Shown here: one piece after another, positions 1 to 13,217 of the stretch | How the letters are laid out: each line of letters opens with the position of its first letter | Numbering within the stretch: the first letter of the stretch is position 1 | Assembly (NCBI GenBank): GCA_947044365.1 | Contig: OX345650.1 | Location: 3,163,373 to 3,227,372 of the forward strand | Source: Petrosia ficiformis | Taxonomy: Eukaryota > Porifera > Demospongiae > Haplosclerida > Petrosiidae | Length of the DNA stretch: 64,000 bases | Direction of reading: 5' to 3' | Made by a program: the position numbers and the translations under genes | The notes under the pieces: generated by a model | Database searches by the model: none | What the model saw: the letters and a program-made list of their open reading frames with translations, nothing else | Told to the model about the DNA's origin: nothing

Positions 1-357
1 TATGTAGTGGGGATGAAGTGGTTTTCTGCTTAAAATATATACCTTTATTGTACTTAAACTCAGTCACACTTATATAACTGAGTCTTCATAAGGTTTTGAA
101 GTATGAGTCCAATTATTCAAGCTTGATAATTTTATGCACCATTGTAAAATAAGTTGAGCCATTTAACAGGGTTATTATATAATTTATATTGTTATAACAA
201 TATAATTATATATACATATGTATTTATTTATTTAAAAAGTATGCCAGCCATAAACACATACTGTGTATCACCAAATAAGAAGGTGTTTGGGTGAATGATG
301 TGCCATATGAGCTTATAAAAATATATACATAATTATACATGTATATCTTATCCCCAG

Positions 358-866
358 AATCGATCTTGACACCTACCTGCTTTGGAAACAATCCTCTTTT
401 CATCACGAATCTATCCAGACCATCTTCTTTTCAGTGGAAACCACTGGTTTTTAATAGAGCAGTCGAAGAAACTGGGAATGATAACAGGATACCAGTTGAA
501 GACACTGGGGATCATAATGGAATACCAGTTGAAAAAACTGGGGATCCTAATGGAATAGCAGTCCAAGAAACTAGGAATCATAATGAAATACCAGTCGAAG
601 AAACTGCGAATCATAATGAAATACCAGTCCAAGAAACTGGGAATCACAAGGGAATATCGGTGGAAGAAACTAGGAGTGATAATGAAATACCAGTCGAAGA
701 AACTGCGAATCATAATGAAATACCAGTCCAAGAAACTGGGAATCACAATGGAATATCGGTGGAAGAAACTGGGAGTGATAATGAAATACCAGTCGAAGAA
801 ACTGGGAATGATAATGAAATAATTATGTTCGTAACACCTCAAAGTATAATCACATACACGCCATAA
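358..866 (+). CDS. Terminal exon of a PVQET-repeat family gene (5' part outside window)
   Basis: The exon follows a good acceptor (tatcttatccccag) and enters in phase 1, like the exons of the related genes further right. It reads open to TAA at 864-866. After about 35 unique residues it holds eleven tandem 11-residue repeats of consensus [IA][PSA]V[EQ]ETGNHNE (33 bp each, about 460-820). Three consecutive units, one type each starting IPVEETANHNE, IPVQETGNH and ISVEET, are duplicated as a 33-residue higher-order block. The end is a short hydrophobic-to-polar tail. No cysteine occurs in the repeats. I do not recognise the family. The shared motif and exon phase link it to the genes at 9.4-17.7 kb and 49.5-55.2 kb. 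The start and any membrane segment would lie left of the window. Confidence 0.6.
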
Positions 867-1377
867 TGTCACTAACATCACACAATAATTGTAACAAGTT
901 TCTTTCTGTTCTTTGTATTATTTCTATCATATCAAATTTAACTGCGCACCAATCACATCAATACATGTCATAATAATGATAATATTCATAGTTCCTACTC
1001 TGGTATTTTCTCAATATCCAAACTACACCATATACCAATATTCTTCATAAGGTGAGTTCAAACGAGGGTTAGAAACTCCTTATTGAGGATTCCTGCTTGC
1101 CATTTCATGTTAGGAACAATCCAAAGTACATTTTATGCTTTTAAACATAGGTGCCTATCCTCACTATCAGCTTCCTACATCTCTATCAGCCACCAGCTAC
1201 ACTCCAATCTCATCTGGCCACATATCCAGCCCCCTACCACCATTCCTGGCCACGTGTGACCAGATGAATTGGGAGAAGGGCTAGATGTGTAGCCATACAT
1301 GGTTGGAGAGGCATTGGGTGTTGAGACAGACATGGTACGAGAAAGGTTGACACGTCACACCAGATGTAATGTGAATG
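867..1377. other. Intergenic, no feature recognised
   Basis: Non-coding AT-rich DNA following the terminal repeat exon. I see no convincing ORF, RNA gene or transposon end. Homology to units B and C starts near 1378. Confidence 0.5.
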
Positions 1378-1961
1378 GCGCTGGATGTGCAGCTAGATGT
1401 GGGGTTACAAACGGGAGGAGGGTTAGATGCATCCAGTTCCCTTTCAATTATGTTTGGCTCCACTTCTAGCTCCACATTCAGCCAGATATCTACAACCCTT
1501 CCAACTACATCTTGTCATGCATCAATTACACTGTACATCCATTACATCAGGTACAACTAGTACATCCAGTCCAACCGATAGAACCAGTATATTACAACCA
1601 ATACGTACAACAGATTTTATATACAATTAATTTGCTGACTGTACACAGTTTGTAATTCTTAATAATCTATTAAATTAATACAATTCTTTCTTTCTGATTT
1701 GTTTTCTTTATTGAATTATAAAATTATAATAGTGATTTAAGCATAGTTAACATCAGAACGAAGCCTGGGCGTGTCTACCCGCATGAGACACATCGTCAGA
1801 GTGCAGCGCAGTTGTCATTAGTCAGATGGTCAACTGCAACTAGTCAGTCAGCTTTGTGGAGGTCTAGTTTCATCGTTATTTAGTTGTATTCGGCAAGTTG
1901 GCTAGTTCCTCTTTTTGTTGGTAGTGGTCAACCCTTCTGTTGCTATCTGCTGTGGATTAAG

Positions 1962-2622
1962 ATGACCATGGAAGAAACCAGTTCGTCGGGTGGACAGCAG
2001 CCTGGCGAGGTTACAGAGAACAGGGAGGCGTCCACCCCGCTCCTCGCCTCCTTGCTGCCGTCTATCCGCTCAGCCATCAGGACGGAACTTCAGGCGGCTC
2101 TTTCAGATCCCTCTTCATCAACCCAGCAGTCTTCATCGTCAGCAACGGCTGTTACTGGACCATTTTCAGGTTAGCAGCATGTTCGTATGTGTTATATCTT
2201 ATGTACTGTCTCGAGCAGAGGGGACAATGACTCAGTTTTGCCAACTATGCCGGGAAGTGGACCACAATTGGGAGGACTGTGCTCTCAGGGGGGTTAGGGA
2301 GACTCCTCGACACCCACCCACTCAACCACCCCCACCACAGGAGCCCCAAGTGGGTCGTCAATCACGCCTGAGCAGTTGCATTCGCCCTGAGACATTGGAC
2401 AGAATTTGTGTCTCATGGAACAAGGGCAGGTGTGTGTACCCTGGGACGTACACATCTCGCCATCGTTGTGCCACATGTCGACAACCAGGGCATATGGCAA
2501 GGGACTGTGCAGACACCCCAGAGGACTCTGAATATCGGCAACCACGTCAACAGAGCAGAGGACCAAGTCGGGACATACCCCAAAGCCAGAACCAGCCTAG
2601 TGGGGGGGGGGGACGTCGTTGA
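1962..2622 (+). pseudogene. Gag-like protein of the DIRS/Ngaro element
   Basis: The reading starts at ATG 1962 with a Ser/Thr/Gln-rich stretch, then changes frame near 2170 and continues to a stop at 2620-2622. The two frames join cleanly if 2170-2218 (49 bases, GT to AG) is removed as an intron; a frameshift is the alternative. The C-terminal part has two CCHC knuckles of spacing C-x2-C-x4-H-x4-C (CQLCREVDHNWEDC and CATCRQPGHMARDC) with a further Cys-rich segment starting CVSWNKGRC between them, as in Gag proteins of this retroelement order. The end is Gln/Pro/Arg/Gly-rich. It would bind element RNA. Confidence 0.65.
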
Positions 2623-3099
2623 CAGGGTAAAGTCCAGAGGACAGGAGTCACAGCCTCTTGTTTAGTCATGTTCATATGCTGTCCTGTCTGCATTATATGC
2701 TTCTCTGCATATACTCTAGTGTACTAATTTGTTGCTACTTTATTCTATTTCATTTTTGTGCTTCTGTTATTTCTTTACGAGTAATTATTGCAGTCTACAT
2801 GTGGATTATTCTGTTTGCATATTATTGTGTTTGGACATTGTTATGATTGATTATTATTGATTTGGTGTTGTGTTATGTCATATATGCATAGAATTGTCTC
2901 ATCTCCATTGTCCTGGTTGTCTATGTGGTGGGGTCATATTAAATAGTTTTGATGGTCAACTATGCCACCTTGTGTAGAGGGTTGGGCCATATGGACCTGG
3001 CCTGTACACTGGGGTGCCAAGCCCACAGGTTGCAGATTTGTAGCTGAGGTGCCTGTGCCATGCCAGGTATGCAGGCACACTGCAACATATTAGCCTTAT

Positions 3100-4222
3100 T
3101 TGGCAGACACAGTTAGCACGTCAATGGGGGGCACTGTTGCTAATTTGTCAATAGCAGGGGCTGTAGTGGTGTTAAGAGTCAATTCTCGTTCCACAGGTCA
3201 TCTATCACTGGCATGCAACAAATGTGGTGAGTCCTACAAGTATATAGCCGACCTGGAGAGGTTAGGACAGGTCACCATTCCACCCCCACTTTTGATACAA
3301 CAGTGGTGTGGACCTTTCCATCATACATCCTGGCTGATACTACCAGGAGATGCTGCAGAGTCACCCAGATAGAAGATATGTGTCTTTTCTGTTGCAGGGG
3401 ATAGCCGAAGGGTTTAGAGTGGGAATGGACCGTTCACAGGTTAGGCTACAATCAGCGAAGCGAAACCACAGTTCAGTGAACCAAAGACCAGCAGTGGTCG
3501 ACGCTCACATACAGCAGGAATGTCAAGCTGGGCGTCTGCTTGGCCCACTCCCCCATTCGCTGCTACCACTGTGCCAGGTGAGCCCCATTGGTTTAGTCCC
3601 CAAGTCCCAACCGGGACAGTGGAGACTGATTGTGGACCTGTCATTCCCAGAGGGCCACAGCATCAATGACAGAATTGCCCAGGATGTGACATCGATCCAG
3701 TACGCCCGATTGGAGGATGCAGTACAAATGGTGAGAGTACTGGGTCGGGGGACATTGCTAGCTAAAGTGGATCTCAAGAGTGCTTACCTGGTTGTTCCAG
3801 TACACAGGGATGACTGGCCCCTCCTTGCTATTCAATGGGAAAGGCAAACATATTTGGACACAGCCCTCCCATTTGGCCTTCGATCAGCCCCCAAACTATT
3901 CTCAGCAGTAGCCGACACAGTGGCATGGAGAATGTCGAGGAAGGGTATCCAGTACCAGGTACACTACCTGGATGATTACCTCCTTTTGGGTCCACCCGAG
4001 ACCCCAGTTTGTGGGCAGGACCTAGCAACAACTTTGGAGCTTTGCCAATCTCTAGGAGTCCCAGTGGCAATGGAGAAGGTGCAGGGTCCATCACCAACAT
4101 TGGTCTTTCTGGGGATTGAGATTGATACCATCCGACAGCAATTGAGATTACCACAGGACAAACTGGCCAGATTACAATCAGTGATACATTCCTTTCCCAC
4201 TGGTATGGGGTATCTACACTGA
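3100..4222 (+). pseudogene. Reverse transcriptase domain of the DIRS/Ngaro element
   Basis: The main frame (3350-4222) has the polymerase motifs in order: a fingers motif around GLVPKSQPGQWRLIVDLS, the first catalytic Asp in LLAKVDLKSAY, the motif LPFGLRSAPKLF, and the catalytic YLDD box in HYLDDYLLLG near 3965. FLGIEIDT follows as the downstream thumb-side motif. An upstream frame (3100-3372) overlaps it and seems to carry the preceding part, so a frameshift near 3340 is likely. A second frameshift separates the end (stop at 4220-4222) from RNase H. The catalytic residues look intact, but the reading frame is broken. Confidence 0.85.
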
Positions 4223-4698
4223 GGCTTCCAGTACCATCAACGATAGTGACATCTGATGCCTCAGGTAACTGGGGTTGTGGGGCATTCTCTGGCAGTCAGT
4301 GGTTCCAGCTGGCTTGGCCAGATTGTTGGGCCGAAGTCCATATTACAGCAAAAGAGCTGGTGCCAATAGTTTTTGCAGGCATGCTATGGGGACAGCAGTG
4401 GTCAGAACAGTCAATTCAGTTTAGCTGTGACAATATGGCAGTTGTGGCTTGCCTAAAGTCTGGTACATCACGTCACCCCCGTGTCATGCATCTCCTGCAA
4501 TGCTTGTGGTTTCTGTCAGCATTCCATCAGTTCTCAGTCACTTCACATCACCTTCCCGGCAATGGAAACATGGCGGCTGACACTATCTCCAGGAATCAAA
4601 GGTCTATTTTTCTTTCTCTCCACCCACAGGCCAACCGAGAACCTCAAGCCATCCCAACTACCCTGGTAGACCTGTTGCTGGTCTCCAAGCCGGACTAG
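4223..4698 (+). pseudogene. RNase H domain of the DIRS/Ngaro element
   Basis: Read in the third frame relative to the reverse transcriptase. The first acidic residue lies in VTSDASGNWGCGAF, the second in ITAKELVPIV, the third in FSCDNMAVVACL, and the last in NMAADTISR; this is the usual D-E-D-D series. It would remove the RNA strand after reverse transcription. The frame ends at a stop at 4696-4698, after which the recombinase frame starts almost at once. Confidence 0.8.
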
Positions 4699-4699
4699 A

Positions 4700-5675
4700 C
4701 ATCTCCAGCCTGGACATCTTTGTTCAGCAGTTCTTTTCAGACGGAATAGCACCAGCTACAGCAAGAGTATACGCATCGGCCAACCGTCGATTTTTAGCCT
4801 TCTGTTAACAATTCAACCTTCAACCTCTGCCCCTCTCAGAAACACTACTCTGTAGGTATGTCACATTTTTATCCTTACAATCCCTGAAGTACCAGTTGAT
4901 CAAGTCCTACTTGTCGGCTATCCGCCACCTGCAGATTAGTGCAGGTTTCCAAGACCCCTTTGGCCCTGGGACATTCCCCAGATTAGAATATGTCCTGAAG
5001 GGGATTCGCCGTGCCCCCCAAACAGTTCCAACCAGACCCTGACTGCCAATTACTCCTACTATCCTACGTAGTTTACACGCAATGTGGTCAAGAGAACAGA
5101 ATCCAGACTATCAAATGTTGTGGGCAGCTTGCTGTCTGGGCTTCTTTGGATTTCTACGCTCTGGTGAATTCACGGTCTACTCAGCATCAGGCTCATCATT
5201 GCATAACCCAGCTCCTCTGTTACTGTCAGACATAGCGTTAGACTCGATTCAACGCCCAACACTTGTGTCAGTGCGGATCCGTCAGAGCAAGACTGATCCA
5301 TTCCGTTTGGGGGTCACTCTTTATCTTGGCATAACCCATGACATAGTGTGTCCAGTGAAGTCAATGGCAGCCTACCTGGCGGTTCGTTCCAGGGAGCAGG
5401 GACATCTATTTCTGTATCAGGATGGGTCACCTCTGACCAGGGGTAGATTGGTGGTAGTAATTTGGGAGGCACTGTTGCAAATGGGCTTGGACTCATCAAA
5501 TTATGCTGGGCACAGTTTTCGTATTGGGGCAGCCACAACAGCAACACAAGTGGGGATTCCAGAGTTCACTATTCAGATGCTGGGTCGATGGCAGTCATCT
5601 GCGTATGCCAGATATATCAGAACCCCAAGACAAGACCTGGCAACACTGTCATCAGTACTGGTTGGAAACATTTAA
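4700..5675 (+). pseudogene. Tyrosine recombinase of the DIRS/Ngaro element (two in-frame stops)
   Basis: The N-terminal core-binding part is readable from about 4706 (LDIFVQQFFSDGIAPATARV) and is broken by an in-frame TAA near 4806 and a TGA near 5039. The catalytic part is open to a stop at 5673-5675. It shows the first Arg in FGFLRSGEF (near 5157), the H-x-x-R box in HSFRIGAATTA (near 5515), GRW, and the nucleophilic Tyr in AYARYIRTP (near 5610). This enzyme replaces the DDE integrase in this class of retroelements. The intact catalytic half with stops only in the N-terminal half suggests modest age. Confidence 0.85.
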
Positions 5676-6055
5676 CTTAAGTTTAGTTTCTACATTGCAA
5701 TTGTGTGGTAGTAGGTTGATTTGTTTAATGCATATTTTACTGTGCAACTATAATAATGTACAAAGTAATTGCATGGAGAGGGGTAGGTAATTAATGAGGA
5801 AGTAGGTGCACACCTGGGTGTGCTACTTTGGGCGGGGGTTCGGTAACCTGTGACTTCCCCATGAAACCACACCCATTATCACCTATTTATAAGACTGCAT
5901 GCAGCTGCGGTGGATAGGTGTGGTCTTAGTTCGGGGGAGGAGCCCTCACATGATTACCAAAGGGGATCTCCCCATCCGTCCTCTTGGCAGTGAAGAGGGG
6001 GAGGATCTGGTAAGTTCATTCAAACTTGGGGTTATGTATGGAGTGATAGGATGTT

Positions 6056-6482
6056 AATTAATATTAAATTAATATTAACATTAATAATTACAATATTAAA
6101 ATTTTTATAATTTATAATACATAAATATTGTGATTACTACCTCACTCAATTACCCCTTCTCTTTGCACATAATTTGGTATACATAAGTATATACATAATT
6201 ATACAAATAAAATTTCCATAATGTCATTAAAATCATTATTAAATACAAAAATGGAATAATTATGTATTTAACAATATTTAGCAATACATGCAAGTAGATA
6301 CACATACCTGGCAATTCTTTCTTACAAATACCATGTGGATTTGTGACATATGACAAGTTGTACACATTACTAAGGTCAGCATGTGACATTAAAGGTTAGG
6401 CATGTGGTCTTACAGTCTAATTTGGGTTTAAGTGTTTATTGTTTATGCTTGTCTATGATTAAAGTATTTGTATTTGTGTGTA

Positions 6483-6529
<47 letters not shown>

Positions 6530-6920
6530 GCACGAGACTGTGATAGCTAGAGGCGTAACATCAGGGCAATAATGGTTGAGCTGAATAGTGAAGCTGAGGA
6601 TTTGAAGGTGTGTAAGAGGATGAGAGGAAGCATCAAAGAGAGAACAGGATAGGTGAGGCTGAGGCAATGTTGAAGTGCCCGGAGAGTGGATGTGGTTTTG
6701 TAGCTCAAAGTAGGGCAGGCCTGGTGAACCACAGGTAGCAGAAACACAGTGCATCGGCATTGACATCAGTGCCATGAGTTTTGTAGAAGAACATTTATAC
6801 CTCAAGGTCTGAGGAATCACGAGAAGTTTTGTTCATCTCGTCCGAAAACATAAGTGGACATTTTTATTTCTCTACCAGTGTGGCCTGTACCATTAATTTG
6901 AGTGAAGGCAGAAGTAGAAA

Positions 6921-6962
<42 letters not shown>

Positions 6963-7445
6963 ACGCATGTGTGTGTGTAACACCAGACCTCTCAACCTCT
7001 TAGCATTGAAATGAGTGACAACACAATTCAAAATGAGTGAGAGTGCTTTAGTTATGAGTGAGATGTGTCTTTACTCAGTCTCATTACATAATAAACAACT
7101 AATAAGCAACTAATAACTGAATGTTAATCTACTATGTGCTTTGTTGTATTCCATAGTTGCCCTTTAGCAGCCTGTAAATAAAAGCTTTTCTGAAATTTGA
7201 TTTTATAAGTTGAAGCACCACCAAACTTCCTAATGACAGAATTAGAACCCCAAGTCAATCAAACCTTGGTCTCTAGATTGCACAATTCACGTTTTGTCAC
7301 ACGTATAATTATGGTAAAATTAAGACACGCCCTTACGTACACACCTATGTCTACATCTTGTTCATTTAACTTGATATATGCGTGAGTGTGAAGACACGAA
7401 GCATGCGTTTTGCGTAAAATGCATGTGTCTCACGCGCAATGCGTG
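6056..7445. other. Intergenic part of unit A with GT microsatellites
   Basis: AT-rich block at 6056-6260 repeated at 41455-41690 and 46160-46420. GT tracts lie at 6480-6528 and 6924-6972. No coding region or RNA gene recognised. Confidence 0.6.
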
Positions 7446-8990
7446 AGAGTTGAGAGCTCTGGTTAGTAACACCAAAATTATTTATAATTATATAGATTAC
7501 ACAGGCTATATATTACATGTACATTTTAAACTTTGCTGAACAATATTCCAAAAGACATGTAATATAGATTCATAGTCAGGCGAGATTATTTTTCATATTT
7601 GTCTAAGGATCTTTTGATTGTATGATTGTCATGTTATGATGAGTCCACAAATATTATAAATACATTTTTTGATGATCAAACGATTGTTTTGATAATGAAA
7701 TATTAATTCTTGTACAAAATTCTCAAGTAAAGGCTTTAATAATTTGCTGCAATTACAAGTTTTAATAGTTAGCTACATATACCCATACACACACATCCAT
7801 ACACACACCCATACACACACCTATACACACACCCACATACTCATCTCATATAGCACATGTGTTTGTTATTACTATTACACTACAAGACACACCCACTAAT
7901 CCAAGTCTACATATTACAGGTATATCCCCATACTAATGATTAATGTCTACATGGGTATGTGCATGTATGTGTGTATGGATGTGTATGTGTATGTATGGGC
8001 ATGTGTGTTAGTGTGTATGGGTATGGGTGTGAATGTGGGTGTGTATGCATGTATGTGTGTGTATGTGTATGTGTGTGTATGTGTATGTGTGTATGGATAT
8101 GTATGTGTATGTATGGGCATGTGTGTGAGTGTGTATAGGTATGGGTGTGAATGTGGGTGTGTATGCATGTATGTGTGTGTATGGGTGTGTATGGGTATTC
8201 TACATGTACATATGTGGGTATGACAATCAATATACTATAGTAAAATTTAAAAGGCATAATATGGAAATAACTGGAATATCAACACTTAAATCTTAATACA
8301 AACATTTACATATATTCGTATTAGTATTCCAAACAGAACCCATATGTAGCAAATAAAAATTTCAAAAATGGTTCCCTATACCAAACCCTACATAATATAT
8401 GAGTACTATACAAAATGTATATACATCTGTCCATATTAAGCACATTCCTATATACATAAGGACATACATTATAAAATAACAACAACAGCATATAAAAACA
8501 CACCATATTACTGGATTTAGTCATAAAGCACAGCAAGAGTAGAAGTTTGTTAGAGGCTGCAATGAAACAATGAAATTGTGGAGAGTAATAAATATATAGT
8601 GATCTATAATCTGTGGAGGTGAGTTTCATTCCACTAGTAGTACAGTAGACACCAGTAGCAATTATATAAGTGGGACTCAATTTAAATATGAACATTCTAA
8701 ATTACAATTATGTATACTAACAAACAAGACTTTTTTCTATATAAAAACATTCTAAATTATAACTATGTTTAATATTAAGTAGGGCTCCTTTTAACTACGA
8801 ACACATTCTAAATTACGCAATTTGTGTATAAGAACATTCATAATTATGATAATATAATTATTAATAATATTCATAGTAAAATCAATACATGTTAAAATAA
8901 ATAGATAATTGTCAGAGGAACCAATTCAAATATGTTTATGAAAAAAACTATTATAATAACCAACACAAATATGACCCAAATATGACACTT
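7446..8990. repeat. Non-coding block present three times (units A, B, C)
   Basis: Matches 42640-43990 and 47680-49130. It contains a variable TGTATG-rich tract (7960-8220 here) and a conserved stretch at 8320-8700 whose minus-strand reading stays open in all three copies (starting MFIFKLSPTYIIATGVYC in two of them). I see no start context, splice pattern or known domain that makes this a gene, so I treat the open frame as incidental. Confidence 0.5.
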
Positions 8991-9649
8991 CATAAATATG
9001 AATTTGCTACAAAAATGTTATTGGAGTCAGCAGTGCATCCTTGGGCAGTAATTTCATAATTATTATAAATAATTTGTTGAGTTATAAGATATGCATTGTC
9101 ATAAACAACTTTTATCATATCATTGCATTGAGTTGATAATTATTACAATAGAGGAGAGTTAATAAAATCAACGTTTCAAAAAAAAGACTGTATTTTGGAT
9201 AGAAAATGCGAGGAATGCATCTTTACCGTAAATGATGATCTAATAATTAAAACACACACTGTTTAATGCACGTGATATATATATTCTTTTAAGCACTTGT
9301 AAGTTTGCGTTAAGTAAGCATATTTCCTGGTACTTCTCCTTTGCATACAAAAAAGCGATATGGAAACTGTAAGTTAAATATGTTATTTGTGAAGTGATAC
9401 AAAAGAACTGTTTACTATAGCGATATAAAATTTACTAATAATAATTATATTTATAAGTACTCTATTGTTAGTGAAAGTAAAATTTAGATTATTAATTGTG
9501 TTAGTTCTCTAGTAAGGCATCCTATAGTAGTACATGAATGATATTTAAACAAGTGAACACATGAAAAACATTGTTTAGCTACTTACATATTATATATTAA
9601 GAAAGAGGGAGAATCCCACTGGCATGGCAGGAGTAATCTCAATGTTTAG

Positions 9650-9760
9650 TGAACTCTCTGTCTCTGTCTGTTGTCTCCTGTATCTCTCTGTCTGTGTCTC
9701 TCTCTGGATCTCTCTCTCTCTCTCTCTCCCTCTCTCTCTCTCTGCCTGTTTGTCTCTCTA
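9650..9760. repeat. CT-rich microsatellite
   Basis: Interrupted CTCTCT tract, with a counterpart at 49745-49855 in unit C. Confidence 0.85.
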
Positions 9761-10473
9761 ATTAATACAATACAATGAAAAGAAATCTTTATTTAAGATA
9801 TACACACATAACTGTTGAACAAACAAGCTCTTTCATATGACTTGTATGTGTATTCATATGACTTGTATATGTCACTGTGGGTATAACGATATGGAGAGAC
9901 TGAAGAGATTAACAATTATTTTCATACGTGACTGTAAATTACTAGCTCCTATAATTGGTTTTTCCCTTACATCATTGGGAACCCCTCCCTTGTAAAAGCA
10001 GGCGAATTAGTATATATCTTCACACCTTCGTCAAACATGTTTGATTATTCATAATTATTTGTTGTAGCTAATGTTACTAAATACAGTAGTGTAGTAATGA
10101 GCTTTACTACTTACGTGCCGTAAATAAAGTTTTACAAATATTGTTCACTCTGTAACAAATAGATAAGACTGTCTGATTATATTTTAATTAGACAAAATAA
10201 ACAGTCTAACAGCTTTCTAACACAAATTGTTCACATCTCTTGTCTAAGTATTCAATTGTACACATTAATATGAATTGTTATAAAACCATTTCTATGCTGT
10301 ACATTTCTCTAACAATCGAAATGAAGAAAATATTTCATTTTATCATCCTCTTGAAAGAGGCATTTAAATATAACCCAGACATTAACCTATAATGTACTAC
10401 TAATATTTTACACAGAATGAGAGAAGTGCAACAAGTGATTCAAACTCTGTCTCATCAAATGATGATGAATGTG

Positions 10474-13217
10474 GTAAGCTATGAGCCTAATCTTATAATT
10501 CATTTCTATTGTATTTGTACATCACTGTAGTCAAACATTAATGTGGGTTACCTCTCATATAAAGAATCATGAAATTAGTAATATACCGATAAGAGATTTT
10601 ACTGATAATCCAATAAAATGATAATTACTTAGATATGTACCAATAACTGATACCAATCCGATATTATATCTATCTATAGTATCTGATTCTTTCAATGAAA
10701 ATGAGCATTTTCTCAATAAATATGAGTATGAGTAAAGCAATTTATAATCAAAACAAATGACATTAGTAGTACACTTATTATAATATAAATTACATATTTC
10801 AGAAATAATCCGATACTGATATTAAAAATTAATAATGAGATTAAGACCGGTAATTGTAATGACCAAAACTGATTACTACTGATCTAATTATTGGTTGCAT
10901 CACTATATATGGAGATAATCTTTTATTTACAAACAATCTATATAGTATTATATATAGTATTATATTCCTTATATGAAGAAGCAACCATTCTTGGATAGTC
11001 ACATTTATTAGATTTTGACAACACCACTATTCATTTGTAACATTGTTACATATTAAAATAACAATATGTAATATCAATACCAACATATTAGTAACTTTAC
11101 ATATAAAAGATCATGGTTGAAATTTATAGATTTTTCACCCTTCAAAGGTACATTAAAGGAACCATGGGGATGTCCTCCTTAGCAATGTCCCTATAAATAT
11201 TACTTACAATACAGCCAAAACGTACAGTTTCATTGTGTTCAGATATTTTTAGTGTAATAACCAGTATGACTCTTTATTTCACAATATGTTTGCTAATTTA
11301 GAGTTTTATGCTGTACAGCTCCATTTTTTATATTGAAGGGACACACTGCCCCCTCCCATACCATCTTCCCCCTCATGCCAGCATATAAAGCCGTGTAACA
11401 ATTGCACCTTCACAGTGATCACCTTGTTCCTACACCTATTATTTTATGCATTGCCTTTGGAAATATTCACTATATATGATAGAGCTATGTTTTCTAAACA
11501 AAAAAAATTATTTCCATTGCATAAAATAGTTTGAGAAATCATGTTTTAGAAGATTGATACAATCAATCCATGAAACATGCAATACTATCAATCATTATGA
11601 CATAATTTTGGGGTTAAGTCCTGACAAGCAAATTGTTATCCTGCTAATGTATTAGTCCTAATAGTGTATACAATCCATCATTGTTCAAAAGGAACCCAGT
11701 ATTGGACTATATGAATAATCTTGAAATTCTTATGTATGGGAGTGTTATAAGGCTGTGTGTGTGTGGGTAGATAACTGTTCATTATGAATCCATAATAGAA
11801 CAATATCCTATTCCTTAGGATTGAGGACTAGTTTATAAATAATACCAGATCAATAGTGTTTGAAAATTAAAACAATCCAGCTGCTGGATGAATAGACATG
11901 TGTTGAATGAGAGTAATAAATAGTAATAATAATATAATATAATGTGTCACTATTATAACTAATGTGGTATCTTATACTACACCACATGTACATGTACATT
12001 AGTACGTATCATGTAATATGTCAGGATGAAGCCACCCTTCAATGTTTCCAGCAGTGCTATAAATGTGATACGTGCACCATGGTTTGAGATGTGCACATGT
12101 GATTTGTGGTTTCATTAAGCTGTATAAACATAACTTTGAAGTCATGAAATATATGGGTTACATCATGTCCATTTGTGTTTATAATCACCTTGCCCTCAGG
12201 CTCGGGATTATAAACCTGATATAGCACTCATGGAATGACATAACCTATACATTTAAAACATGGTTAGGAGGTGTATATGCCAGATATATGCTACGGAGGG
12301 CTGAAGGTGTATATATGTAAACCTATTAACAAAAGCAGCTGGTATATCTGGCATATACACCAAATTATATAGAATTAGACTGTACTAAAGCAAATTGTTA
12401 TGTGATTTCATTAATTCCAGTAATACAAAACTATGTAATTATTATAGCATATAAAACTAATAGAAATTGCAGGTGGTCATATATAATTCAAATATAAGAT
12501 ATAACCATGATTACATGACAAATATACCAGCTGTTGTAGAAGATGATGATGTAAATATAACCCAAGGGCCATCATCCTGAGTGGTTGTCTCTACCTGGGT
12601 TAATCTAATCCTGGTTCATCTATTATTCTTAATAATAATAACCACAATTAACATAACCATTAAAACATAAGTGCCTTCTGGATCACCTGCTTCATGACAC
12701 ATGATCTGCTACGTCTTTGTTAAGATGAACTTAAAATATATTAATAGATTCTTAATTGATCTGTTGGTTATCACAGGGTTAGAGGTATATTCACAAACCT
12801 CCAAACGCCAGCAGGTGGTATATCCCTTATCTATACATGGCTTATATACAAAGACTGGGATGATTAATCGTTGAAAATTTTTTTGATTATCGATTAGGCT
12901 AATTATTCCAAAAGACATACTTTTTAAGCATGTGACAGTATATAATGTACAATATGGAAGTGACAGGAAGCCTTTTTGATCATTAAATGGGAGGGGTTTC
13001 CTGTATTAATTGACTTAATTGGCCTAATTACTTCCGCTGATTTTAATTGATTATCAATCGATTTGTAGTTCGATTTCAGAATATCAACCATTTCTCAGCC
13101 CTATTATATACTATACAATTATATGATTTAACAATACAAATTTTCAATGAGGTGCACTGATACAAAACATAACATAGATAACACAACCCATCTATATACA
13201 TGTATCTATCTATATAG
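10474..13217. other. Long intron-like stretch of unit A
   Basis: Lies between exon 2 of the PVQET gene copy and the next candidate exon. It matches 50616-52089 in part. No coding exon is supported; a decayed acceptor near 12420 marks where unit C has its membrane exon. Confidence 0.45.

Larger units (their letters stand above)
1728..6050 (+). mobile_element. Decayed tyrosine-recombinase retrotransposon (DIRS/Ngaro type)
   Basis: The order is Gag with zinc knuckles, reverse transcriptase, RNase H, then tyrosine recombinase, all on the plus strand. No methyltransferase-sized gap separates RNase H from recombinase, which suits the Ngaro branch better than DIRS1; this is an inference. Boundaries are set by comparison with units B and C: their alignment with unit A stops near 1727 and resumes near 6055. 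GC content is higher than in flanking DNA. I could not find clear split direct repeats or long terminal repeats. Frameshifts between domains and two in-frame stops in the recombinase indicate an inactive copy. Confidence 0.85.

Noticed and set aside
583..822. Lys/Gln-rich open frame and a Phe/Tyr-rich minus-strand frame over the 33-bp repeats
   Set aside because: By-products of a repeat unit whose length is a multiple of three; only the IPVEET frame has an acceptor in the family phase.
7936..8257. Long Cys/Val/Tyr and His/Thr open frames over TGTATG tracts (also 43244-43566 and 47858-48358)
   Set aside because: Low-complexity DNA stays open in several frames; units vary freely between copies.
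8321..8695. Minus-strand open frame repeated in units A, B and C
   Set aside because: Open in three copies, but unit B and C versions start and end differently, and no splice sites, start context or domain support it; most likely recent common descent.
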